Shown: piece by piece, positions 1 through 7,339 of the stretch
How the letters are laid out: each line of letters begins with the position of its first letter
Position numbering within the stretch: the first letter of the stretch is position 1
Assembly: GCA_013696535.1 (NCBI GenBank)
Contig: JACCYI010000198.1
Span: 1 to 13,466, forward strand
Source: Solirubrobacterales bacterium
GTDB taxonomy: Bacteria; Actinomycetota; Thermoleophilia; Solirubrobacterales; Solirubrobacteraceae
Reading direction: 5' to 3'
Length of the DNA: 13,466 bases
Program-made: the position numbers and the translations under genes
The notes under the pieces: generated by a model
Seen by the model: only the letters and a program-made list of their open reading frames with translations
What the model was told of the DNA's origin: nothing
Databases searched by the model: none

Positions 1-192
1 GAGCCGGACGGTGAACGGGCCGAGCTGCCACCGGCCCGCCGCCTCGGGCGTGACGCGCAACGCCGCCGGCGCGGCGCCAGCCGAGCACGCCGCGACCGGC
101 ACATCCGGTGGCGGCGGTGACTGTGCCTTTGCCGCCGCCGCCGGCATCAGCGCGATTGCCACCCCGATCAGCCCCGTGCTCCACCCCCGCAT
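1..192 (-). CDS. Secreted protein of unknown function, 5' end only
   Basis: An open minus-strand frame starts at ATG 192-190 and has no stop before the left edge, so 64 residues are visible and the 3' end is missing. It begins MRGWSTGLIGVAIALMPAAAA, a basic n-region and hydrophobic core, followed by AKAQS, which looks like a signal peptidase I site near residue 24. A proline-rich stretch (SPPPPDVP) comes next, typical of the start of an exported domain. A Cys-Ser-Ala run follows, but not as a lipobox. The mature protein is too short to assign to a family. It lies 103 bp downstream of the glycerophosphodiesterase gene on the same strand. No Shine-Dalgarno sequence sits at normal distance; a TACTAT hexamer (199-204) about 7 bp upstream could be a -10 for a leaderless mRNA. 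The call as a real gene rests on the signal peptide and the open frame. Confidence 0.6.
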   Translation of the reverse strand, partial: MRGWSTGLIGVAIALMPAAAAKAQSPPPPDVPVAACSAGAAPAALRVTPEAAGRWQLGPFTVRL

Positions 193-295
193 GGCGCCAT
201 AGTACCTGCGCGCAGGCCTCCAGGAACTTTGAGGAGGTAAGGCGGCGCTTGCCGTGTGGACTGTCCTCAACGGCCGCGTGCGGTGATCCTCTGGG

Positions 296-1336
296 TCAAC
301 CTCGTGCCGCTACCCCGATGTCGGGGTTGTCCGTGAACACCCCGTCGACTCCCAGTGCGAAGAACTGCTTGAGCTCCTTGAAGATGTTCCCGTAGGCGGC
401 GGGGTCGGCGCCGAAACGCAATTCGAGCGGCAGGAAGGAGTTCTCCGCGCGGAAGGTGTAGGGGTGGACCACCAGCCCCGCCGCATGGGCGTCCCTCACG
501 AAGGACGTCGGCGCCAGCGAGCCGCCTTGGGCGTCGCGCGGGACGATGTAGTCCTTCGAAGGACCGACTCCGTCGGCGTACTTGGCGACCGCCTTGAGCC
601 CGTCGGGCGTGGCGAGCTGCCCGTAGGTCTGGCCCGAGCCGTCCGGGATCGTCAAGGTCTTCGCGTCGAGCAGCTGGACGATCGGAACCTGCAACCGTCG
701 GTTGAGCGCTTGTAGGTTCCTCGTCTCGAACGACTGCACGAAGACCTTCGCTCCCGCTCGGTTCAATCTGGCTCGCTTGAGCTCTGCCAGCAACGGGGTC
801 TCCAGCGGCAGGCCCACGGAGCGGAAGTAGCTGGGGTGCTTCGTCTCCGGATAGACGCCGATGTCGCGGCCGAGCTCCCTCGAGAGCTTCGCGCGAAGCG
901 CGAGTACCTGCCGGAACGTCGGGACGTGGAAGCGCCCGTTGTAGATCGTGTTGCGCTGGCGGATGTTCGGGATGCGCTCCTTGGCCCGCAGGGTCTTGAG
1001 CTCCGCGAGCGTGAAGTCCTCGGTGAACCAGCCCGTGATCGAGGTCCCGTCGATCACCTTGGTGGTCTTGCGGGAAGCGAACTCGGGGTGATCGGCGACG
1101 TTCGTCGTACCGGTGATGTCGTTCTCGTGACGGGTCACGAGAACGCCGTCCTTGGTGGAGACCAGATCGGGCTCGATGTAGTCAGCGCCCATGCGGGCGG
1201 CCAGCTCGTAGGAGCCCAGGGTGTGCTCCGGCCGGTACCCCGAGGCGCCGCGATGGCCAACGACGAGAGGGTCGGCTGCCTGCGCCAGAGGCGCTAGCAC
1301 GAGAAGGGCGAGAAGGGCGAGCACGAGGGCGGGCAT
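296..1336 (-). CDS. glpQ: Secreted glycerophosphodiester phosphodiesterase, GlpQ-like
   Basis: Predicted to hydrolyse glycerophosphodiesters, the deacylation products of phospholipids, to sn-glycerol 3-phosphate and an alcohol outside the cytoplasm. From ATG 1336 the protein has 346 residues. Residues 1-20 form a hydrophobic signal segment ending AQA|AD. The GDPD fold follows with the family's catalytic residues: HRGASG (H28, R29), the metal ligands in ADYIEPD (E55, D57), RHEND (H70) and the second half-site YPETKHP (E164, K166). The C-terminal GVDGVFTDNPD is the usual closing motif. Length and the YPETKHP motif fit the GlpQ (periplasmic) rather than the short UgpQ (cytosolic) type. The frame is open 68 codons further upstream, but that part overlaps a phosphatase remnant and is not family-like, so ATG 1336 was chosen. 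No clear ribosome site is visible. No glycerol-phosphate transporter is nearby, so the substrate is inferred from the family. Confidence 0.9.
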   Translation of the reverse strand: MPALVLALLALLVLAPLAQAADPLVVGHRGASGYRPEHTLGSYELAARMGADYIEPDLVSTKDGVLVTRHENDITGTTNVADHPEFASRKTTKVIDGTSITGWFTEDFTLAELKTLRAKERIPNIRQRNTIYNGRFHVPTFRQVLALRAKLSRELGRDIGVYPETKHPSYFRSVGLPLETPLLAELKRARLNRAGAKVFVQSFETRNLQALNRRLQVPIVQLLDAKTLTIPDGSGQTYGQLATPDGLKAVAKYADGVGPSKDYIVPRDAQGGSLAPTSFVRDAHAAGLVVHPYTFRAENSFLPLELRFGADPAAYGNIFKELKQFFALGVDGVFTDNPDIGVAARG

Positions 1337-1363
1337 GGCGGCTATTAGAGCGGCGAGCGGGCT

Positions 1364-1394
1364 ATTTGTAAAGAGTTTGTTACCGGGAGCCCAA
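1364..1394 (-). promoter_or_regulatory. Possible promoter of the GDPD gene
   Basis: On the minus strand TTGGGC (1394-1389) is followed after 18 bp by TACAAA (1370-1365, continuing T). This is a plausible sigma-70-type pair in an unusually AT-rich patch of an otherwise GC-rich region. Transcription would start some 20 bp before ATG 1336. The assignment is a pattern match only. Confidence 0.3.
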
Positions 1395-1438
1395 CCCTGC
1401 GGACGGCGGCCCGGCCGAGACGATCGCGACGCGCCATC

Positions 1439-1906
1439 CGGGCTGGCGCCTGGGCGGGCGACCGGGTGGGCGATCTCGTGGTGACGAGCCGGATCGGCTG
1501 GTCGTTCGACACCCCCGCGAGCGCGCTCATGGGCAATCACGGCGGGCCGCAGACCCTTGACAACTTCTTCGCCGTGATGGGCGGCGCTCCCATTATTCGC
1601 CAGGGAGTAATTGGTGGGGTACAGGACCTCTCCTTCGACGACACGCTCCGCAACCCGCGATCCTCCGAGAACGTCGACGTGGCGCCCACCGTGCTGAGCC
1701 TGCTCAGCCAGCCGGCGCCGAGCGGCAGCGAGGGGCGGGTGCTCACCGAGGCCCTTGCGTGCGGAGCGGGCGCCGTCTTCGCGTCTGCGTCCGTGAGGTC
1801 ATCCGGTCGCGGCCTTCGATTCTCGCTTCCGCGCGAGCTCAGCGCGCCGGTGACCGCCGAGCTCTTCGAAACCTCGATCGGATCGCGCGTTCTCCGCAAT
1901 CCCTAG
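1439..1906 (+). pseudogene. 3' remnant of an alkaline-phosphatase-superfamily gene
   Basis: The reading frame encodes the C-terminal part of a metal-dependent phosphatase/phosphodiesterase of the alkaline phosphatase superfamily. Recognisable pieces are a GDLVVTSRIGWSF strand, GNHGGPQTLDNFFAVMGG (GNHG carries a C-terminal metal-binding His) and ENVDVAPTVLSLL, the usual closing helix, followed by GRVLTEAL. Similarity starts near 1439 (AGAWAGDRVGD). The N-terminal two thirds, including the nucleophile Ser/Thr and the other metal ligands, are absent, and upstream sequence runs straight into the 5' flank of the divergent GDPD gene. A GTG at 1466 could start a 146-residue product, but that product would lack an active site, so this is called a remnant. 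The TAG stop at 1904-1906 shares CTAG with the stop of the deacetylase remnant on the other strand. Confidence 0.7.
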
Positions 1907-2570
1907 GCGGACGGTCCGTCGTCGAAGGTCAGGGCCACCTCGCTAGGCGCTCCCGCCGCGCGGTTGACCTGCCGCGGGCCGGTGAACCCGCAGCCCACGA
2001 GCCGCGGGGGCATGTAGCGGGCATGGACCGGCTTGTCGTCGGAGAGCAGGTCACCGCACGCTCCCCGGATGGCGCAAGCCGCCGCGTCGCGCCAGTCGCT
2101 CCGGGCCTGCCATCGGTAGCCACCGGCCTCGAGTCCAAGTTCGGCGGCGGCCAAGTCACGAATCGAATACCGGCGGCCTTTGCCGTCGAGAGTGGTCAGG
2201 CGCAGCCGGAGCTTCGACGCACGCGCCGCGTCGCGTAGCGCACACAAGCGCGCGTCGGGCGCTCCCGTTGGGCTCCGCGTGAGCAGAATGCAGAGCGAGC
2301 GCCGACGGCGGGGTCGAGATCGGAGGGCCGCCAAGCCCCGTGCGGGCTCAGCCGCACGACGAAGCGGTCCCGCCGCTGACCGAAGGTCACGCTGAGGAGG
2401 TCCAGGGGGCTCAACTGCTCCGCTGGATCGGTGAGAGTGATCGGCGCGGGCCGCTTCGCCTCCCGGGCACTCGCGGACCGGAGGCTGAGCACCGTCAAAC
2501 CGAGCGCCACCAACGCGAACGAAACCGCGAGTGCGATACGAGCGCCTGGGACAGTGGTGCGACTGGGCAA
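1903..2570 (-). pseudogene. Polysaccharide deacetylase gene, frameshifted and truncated
   Basis: The gene starts at TTG 2570 with an AAAGG ribosome site (2581-2577) 6 bp before it. The first frame encodes an N-terminal membrane anchor (ARIALAVSFALVALGLTVL) and a beta-rich region (TFGQRRDRFVVRLSPHGAWRPSDLDP). Near 2300 the coding character jumps frame and continues as SLCILLTRSP...LRLRLTTLDG...GGYRWQARSDW to RLVGCGFTGP. It then reaches EVALTFDDGPS, the first catalytic motif of NodB-type carbohydrate esterase 4 domains, where TFDD supplies the base and a metal ligand. One codon later comes a TAG stop (1905-1903), so some 180 residues of the catalytic domain are missing. The intact gene would have encoded a membrane-anchored peptidoglycan or polysaccharide N-deacetylase; this copy cannot. 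The two defects, a frameshift and a 3' truncation, are read directly from the sequence. The family name rests mainly on the TFDDGPS motif. Confidence 0.75.
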
Positions 2571-2858
2571 GCTCGACCTTTAATCGGAGCAGAGCGCGTG
2601 CCAACACCTGACCCAGGCCGCCGACCGGCGCGCGACTTCACTCGCTGGCTCTCTGATCGTCAGCAGGCACGTCCGTTCGCGGACGGAAAGTGGCGCGATC
2701 GGACTCATGCGACCGCGTCGGCCCGAGGCGGTACCTGCCATCGGCTCGCGGTCAGAATCGAGGACGCCCCCACGCAGTCGGCGACCAGCTCGGTCTTGAG
2801 GAATCCACGAAGCTCTCGGCCATCGCGTTCCGAGCCGGGCGAATCCTCCGATCCGGCC
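2571..2858. other. Intergenic region with no recognised gene
   Basis: 288 bp between the deacetylase remnant (minus) and the oxoamine synthase (plus). It holds the ribosome site of the remnant (AAAGG, 2577-2581). The plus-strand frame of the synthase is open throughout but its translation is Arg/Ser/Pro-rich and unlike a family N-terminus. I see no convincing -35/-10 pair, operator or repeat for the operon that starts at its right end. It may be decayed coding DNA. Confidence 0.4.
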
Positions 2859-4211
2859 ATGGGCGGTGCCGCTCAAGTTCGCGCTCGGCGAACCGATACC
2901 GCTGGTGTGATCCCCGATATCGGAACGCTCAACTTTGTCGGCGAGTCAAGGGGCACGCGGCGCAGCCCGTGGCTTGAGCACTGGCTCGAGACGTGTCGCG
3001 ACCTTTCCGAGCTCGCGGCTACCCATCCGATGATGGACGCGGTGATAGCTGAAGTGGACGGACGCATGATCCGGGTCGGTGATCACTGGCTTGCCGACTT
3101 CGCTTCATGCAACTACCTGGGTTTCGACCTCGATCGCGAGATCATCGATGCGGTGCCCGCCTACCTGGATGCGTGGGGTACCCATCCGAGCTGGTCACGC
3201 TTGTTAGGCAGCCCGATTCTCTACGAGCAGATCGAGGACCGGCTGACCGCCCTCCTGGGCTGCGAGGACTCGCTCGTCCTGCCGACCATCACTCACATCC
3301 ATATGTCGGTGATCCCGCTTCTGGCGGCCTCTGGCACGATCTTTCTCGACACACGGGCGCACAAGACGATCTATGACGGCTGTCAAGTGGCTCGCGCCCG
3401 TGGGGCGGCGGTGCGCCGGTTCCGTTTTGAGGATCCCGGGCACCTCGACGAGCTTCTCAGCGCCGAGCCGGACCCGACGCGCCTCGTCTGTATGGACGGC
3501 GTCAACAGCATGACGGGCAACACGCCGGACATCCGCGCCTTTGCCGAGGTCGCGCGGCGCCACGGCGCGCTGCTCTACGTCGACGACGCCCACGGTTTCG
3601 GCGTGATCGGCGAGCGAGACGTCAGCGAGGCGTGTTCCTACGGCCGCCGCGGCAACAGCGTCGTCCAGCATGCCGGCGAGAGCTATGACGGCATCGTCCT
3701 GGTCGGCGGCTTCTCGAAGGCCTACTCGTCGCTGCTCGCCTTCATCGCCTGCCCACCGGAGGTCAAGCAGCTGCTCAAGGTCGCAGCCGCACCCTATCTG
3801 TACTCCGGCCCGTCGCCTGTCGCGTCGCTCGCCACGGTCCTCGCCGGATTCGAGGTCAACGAGCGCCGGGGTGACGTGCTGCGCACGAAGCTGCACGATC
3901 TGACCGCCCGGGTGCTGGGCGCCCTGGAGCGCCTCGGCGTTCACACGCCGAACCGCTCGGGCCTGCCGATCATCGAGATCCCGCTGCGTGACCACGACCA
4001 GATCGACGCGGTCGGCCGGTTCCTGTTCGATCGTGGCATCTACGTGACCCTGGCCGCCTATCCGCTGGTTCCCAAGCATGAGGTCGGCTTCCGTATTCAG
4101 CTCACGGCCGCCAACACCGACACCGAGGTCGACTCGCTGGTGACGGCGCTCGAGGACCTCGCTGAGCGCGGCGACCTGCTGCTCTCGGCCAACGAACTGC
4201 TGGTCACGTGA
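2859..4211 (+). CDS. PLP-dependent alpha-oxoamine synthase (BioF/KBL/SPT-like)
   Basis: A fold-type I aminotransferase-like enzyme of the alpha-oxoamine synthase family, 450 residues from ATG 2859. Members condense an amino acid with an acyl-CoA and release CO2, giving 2-amino-3-ketones (biotin precursor, sphinganine precursor, or signals such as CqsA products). Visible marks are ASCNYLGFD near residue 87, a substrate-loop-like HPSWSRLLGSP, ITHIHM, DDAHGFG (D242-G248; an Asp here contacts the PLP ring) and GGFSKAYSS with the Schiff-base lysine at K287. The catalytic set is intact. The acyl and amino substrates cannot be read from the sequence. No bio genes are nearby, which argues against a BioF role. 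The frame is open back to 2340, but that part antisenses the deacetylase remnant and is not family-like. GTG 2907 is an alternative start, and neither start has a good ribosome site. The stop overlaps the next gene as GTGA, so the c-di-GMP protein is probably translationally coupled. Confidence 0.85.
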   Translation: MGGAAQVRARRTDTAGVIPDIGTLNFVGESRGTRRSPWLEHWLETCRDLSELAATHPMMDAVIAEVDGRMIRVGDHWLADFASCNYLGFDLDREIIDAVPAYLDAWGTHPSWSRLLGSPILYEQIEDRLTALLGCEDSLVLPTITHIHMSVIPLLAASGTIFLDTRAHKTIYDGCQVARARGAAVRRFRFEDPGHLDELLSAEPDPTRLVCMDGVNSMTGNTPDIRAFAEVARRHGALLYVDDAHGFGVIGERDVSEACSYGRRGNSVVQHAGESYDGIVLVGGFSKAYSSLLAFIACPPEVKQLLKVAAAPYLYSGPSPVASLATVLAGFEVNERRGDVLRTKLHDLTARVLGALERLGVHTPNRSGLPIIEIPLRDHDQIDAVGRFLFDRGIYVTLAAYPLVPKHEVGFRIQLTAANTDTEVDSLVTALEDLAERGDLLLSANELLVT

Positions 4212-7200
4212 TCGCCGCCGCCCGCCGGCTCAAGCCGGCTCCATGGGCGGTCTACCTCGTACTGGGCGGCATCGGCTGCCTGCTGTACCTATTTGTCCCG
4301 CCGTTCGCGGGCAGCGGCCCGGTCATGAACCTGCTGGGTCTGTCGCCGGTGATCGCCATTCTCGTCGGCCTCCGACTTCATCTGCCGGCGTCGCGCGTGC
4401 CATGGCTGCTGTTCGCAGTCGGCTCGGCCCTTTTCTGGATGGGCGATCTCTACACGTACTCCTATCCGAAGCTGCTCGGCGCGGAGGTGCCATTCCCGTC
4501 ACCCGGCGACGGGCTCTACGTCCTCGTCTATCCGGCCATGATGGCCGGCCTCCTCATGCTCGTACGGCGCCGAACCGCCGGTTCGGATCGCGGCGGCGCG
4601 ATCGACGGGCTAATCCTCGCCGTCGGCCTTGCGCTTCCGTCGTGGGTGGCGTTGATGGCTCCGTACCTGGACATCGACGACATGACGATCACAGCCAAGG
4701 CCGTCTCGATCGCCTATCCCCTCGGCGACGTGATCCTCCTCGGGGCGGCGGTGCGCCTCGCGCTCGACGTCGGGCGGCGCGAGCCCGCGCTGTACCTGCT
4801 GTCTTCAGGCATCGTCCTCCTGCTTGCGACCGACTTCACCTACGGCCTGCTGACGCTCGAAGGTGCGTACGTGGGCCAGCGCTGGCTCGATGCGGGCTGG
4901 ATCGGCTTCTATCTGCTTTGGGGAGCCGCGGCGTTGCATCCGTCGATGGCCCGGCTGGACCAGCCTATGCCTGGCCAGGAGGTGGTGCTGACGCGCTTCC
5001 GGCTCGCTCTGCTCACGTGCGCCTCGCTGATCGCCCCCGTGATCGGGGTGGTCCACGACGTCCACGCCAATGACCTCGAGATGGGCGTGGTGCGCATCGG
5101 CTCCGTCGTTCTCTTCGGGCTCGTAGTGCTGCGGATGGCCGGGCTCGTACGCCAGCAGGAACGCTCCCTAGAGGGGGAGCGGGTGCTCAGCCGCGCCGGC
5201 ACCGACCTTGTCGCCGCTTCGTCGCGCGACGAGATCGACGCGGTCGCCGTCGCGGCTGCAGCGCTCCTGGCCGGGCCGCAAGCGACGGCAATGCTCTGCC
5301 GGCCCAGCGACCCGGACGGATGGCGCGTCGCAGCCGCCGCCGGCGTCCACGACGCGCGCCCGGGCAGCGCGCTTCCTCGCGAGGTGGCGGCGCTCCTGTC
5401 CGCCGCTGAGAATGCCGGTGGGGCGGTCATCCGCTTGAAGCAGGACGACATGCGGGCGCTCGGGGTGGGCGGAGAGGACGACCGCGCCTTTGTCATCGAG
5501 CTCGAACCGCGGCGCGCGGCCCCCGCGGTGCTGCTCGTCGCCCGGGCATCAGGGCTTTCCACCTCGCTGCATGCGGCAACCCGCGCGCTCGCCACCCAGG
5601 TGGTGCTCGCCCTCGACAGCGCGGTGCTCAACGAGGAGGTCCATCGGCGGCGCAGCGAGGCCCGCTTCAGCTCGCTCGTGCGGCACGCGAGCGACCTCGT
5701 CACGGTGCTCGAGCCGGACACGACCATCAGCTATCAGAGCCCCTCGATCGAGCGCGTGCTCGGCCACGTGCCCGAAGAGCTGCTCGGCATGCCGTTCGAT
5801 CGCGTCGCCGCTCCGGCCAACCGCGACCGGCTGCGCAGCGTCCTGAAGAGCGTAGTCGCCGGCGTCGAGGCCCAGGCGCTCGAGTGCTCCCTGCTGCACA
5901 CGGACGGATCGACGCGCCAGTTCGAGATCCTCTTCACGAACCTGCTCGAGGACGATCAGGTCGGCGGGATCGTGCTCAACGCCCGCGATGTCTCCGAACG
6001 GAAGGCGTTCGAGGCTCAACTCACGCATCAAGCCTTCCACGACACGGTCACCGGCCTGGCCAACCGCGCTTTGTTCGGCGAGCGCGTCCGCCACGCCGTC
6101 ATCCGCAGCCGGCGCGAGGGCACATGCCCCGCCGTCATCTTCCTCGACCTCGACGATTTCAAGACGATCAACGACTCCCTCGGCCATGCGGCCGGCGATC
6201 AGGTGCTCGCCGAGGTGGCGAGGCGTCTGGATTCGAGCGTACGCGGGATTGACACCGCGGCGCGCTTCGGCGGCGACGAGTTCGCCGTGCTCCTCGAGGC
6301 GGTCGACGGACACGGAGAAGCGGCCGATGCGGCGGAGCGCATCATCGAGGCGCTTTCCATCCCCATGCGCGCCGGACACAAGGAGATCACGATCCGCCAG
6401 AGCCTTGGACTCTCCGTGGCGACTCCGGGAGACCCCCGGGACGCCGACGAGCTGATCCGCGACGCCGATGCCGCGATGTACATCGCCAAGCGGGATGGCA
6501 AGGGCGGCCATCGCATCTTCGAGCCGGCGATGCACGCCGGTGTGCTTGCGCGCCTGGAGTTGCGCACCGACCTCCAGCGCGCGATCGCCACCGATCAGCT
6601 CGAGCTCCACTATCAGCCCCTCGTGCGGCTGTCAGACGGCGCCGCGTGCGGCGTTGAAGCGCTCATGCGCTGGCGTCACCCCGAGCGCGGCCTCATTGCA
6701 CCCGAGGAGTTCATCCCCATCGCCGAGGAAACCGGCCTGATCATCCCGATCGGCCGCTGGGCTCTGCGCGAGGGCTGCCGCCATGCTCGGCGCCTGGCCG
6801 TCTGCCTGACGGACCCGGCGCCGACCATGAGCATCAACCTCTCCCTCAAGCAGATACAGCACTCCGACATCGTCACCGACGTGCATGACGCGCTCCGCGA
6901 ATCCGGCCTGTCGCCGGACCACCTCACGCTCGAGATCACAGAGTCGGTACTGATGACGGACACCGACCTCGCGGTGCAGCGACTGCGCTCGCTGAAGGGC
7001 TTGGGCATACGGCTTGCGCTGGACGACTTCGGAACGGGTTACTCCTCGCTCAGCTATCTCAGCCGGTTCCCGGTCGACGTGCTCAAGATGGACCGCTCGT
7101 TCCTGCGCAAGGGCGCGGCTCCCGACGAAAGCGGGCTCGCGACGGCGGTGATAGCGCTCGGCTCGACGATGGGGCTGGAGGTCGTCGCAGAAGGCATCGA

Positions 7201-7339
7201 GACCCGGGCGCAGTGGGAGGCCCTGCGCGACCTCGGCTGTGACCTCGGCCAGGGCTTCTACTTCGCCGAGGCCATGGACGGTGACCGGTCACTGGAGTTC
7301 TTGGCCGCCGAGCGCGAAGCGGAGGTTCGTGCAACATAG
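4208..7339 (+). CDS. Polytopic GAF-PAS-GGDEF-EAL c-di-GMP turnover protein
   Basis: A 1043-residue membrane protein predicted both to make and to degrade cyclic di-GMP. Residues about 13-315 hold some ten hydrophobic segments, an integral-membrane sensory region I cannot match to a named MASE/7TM domain. Residues about 325-470 look GAF-like and 485-600 form a PAS domain ending in NARDVSERK. GGDEF follows at 605-770 and EAL at 785-1030. The cyclase motif RFGGDEF (G688-F692) is intact, and RGID (679-682) matches the RxxD inhibitory I-site at PleD spacing. The EAL domain keeps E817 of EAL, N877 (SINLS), E909/E912 (LEITES), D939/D940 (LDDFGTGYSS), K960 (LKMD), E995 (AEGIE) and Q1015 (QGFYF). Both activities therefore look possible, though one often dominates in such hybrids. 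The GTG start lies inside the stop of the oxoamine synthase gene (4-bp overlap), and the 3' end overlaps the MFS gene by 11 bp. The membrane region could sense a ligand, possibly one made or exported by the neighbours; that is inference. Confidence 0.93.
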   Translation: MIAAARRLKPAPWAVYLVLGGIGCLLYLFVPPFAGSGPVMNLLGLSPVIAILVGLRLHLPASRVPWLLFAVGSALFWMGDLYTYSYPKLLGAEVPFPSPGDGLYVLVYPAMMAGLLMLVRRRTAGSDRGGAIDGLILAVGLALPSWVALMAPYLDIDDMTITAKAVSIAYPLGDVILLGAAVRLALDVGRREPALYLLSSGIVLLLATDFTYGLLTLEGAYVGQRWLDAGWIGFYLLWGAAALHPSMARLDQPMPGQEVVLTRFRLALLTCASLIAPVIGVVHDVHANDLEMGVVRIGSVVLFGLVVLRMAGLVRQQERSLEGERVLSRAGTDLVAASSRDEIDAVAVAAAALLAGPQATAMLCRPSDPDGWRVAAAAGVHDARPGSALPREVAALLSAAENAGGAVIRLKQDDMRALGVGGEDDRAFVIELEPRRAAPAVLLVARASGLSTSLHAATRALATQVVLALDSAVLNEEVHRRRSEARFSSLVRHASDLVTVLEPDTTISYQSPSIERVLGHVPEELLGMPFDRVAAPANRDRLRSVLKSVVAGVEAQALECSLLHTDGSTRQFEILFTNLLEDDQVGGIVLNARDVSERKAFEAQLTHQAFHDTVTGLANRALFGERVRHAVIRSRREGTCPAVIFLDLDDFKTINDSLGHAAGDQVLAEVARRLDSSVRGIDTAARFGGDEFAVLLEAVDGHGEAADAAERIIEALSIPMRAGHKEITIRQSLGLSVATPGDPRDADELIRDADAAMYIAKRDGKGGHRIFEPAMHAGVLARLELRTDLQRAIATDQLELHYQPLVRLSDGAACGVEALMRWRHPERGLIAPEEFIPIAEETGLIIPIGRWALREGCRHARRLAVCLTDPAPTMSINLSLKQIQHSDIVTDVHDALRESGLSPDHLTLEITESVLMTDTDLAVQRLRSLKGLGIRLALDDFGTGYSSLSYLSRFPVDVLKMDRSFLRKGAAPDESGLATAVIALGSTMGLEVVAEGIETRAQWEALRDLGCDLGQGFYFAEAMDGDRSLEFLAAEREAEVRAT

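Noticed and set aside
1301..1330. Tandem GAGAAGGGC-like repeat
   Set aside because: It lies in the signal-peptide codons of the GDPD gene (Leu-Ala-Leu-Leu) and is explained by the repetitive hydrophobic sequence.
2340..2858. 173-codon N-terminal extension of the oxoamine synthase
   Set aside because: It is antisense to the deacetylase remnant and its Arg/Ser/Pro-rich translation does not resemble the family. The core enzyme is complete from 2859.
3204..4079. Minus-strand open frame of 291 codons
   Set aside because: Antisense to the catalytic core of the oxoamine synthase, with low-complexity Arg/Val/Asp-rich translation and no motif.
5549..6610. Minus-strand open frame of 353 codons
   Set aside because: It is antisense to the PAS-GGDEF part of the c-di-GMP gene, whose motifs are unmistakable. 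Long antisense frames are common at high GC, and its translation shows no domain.
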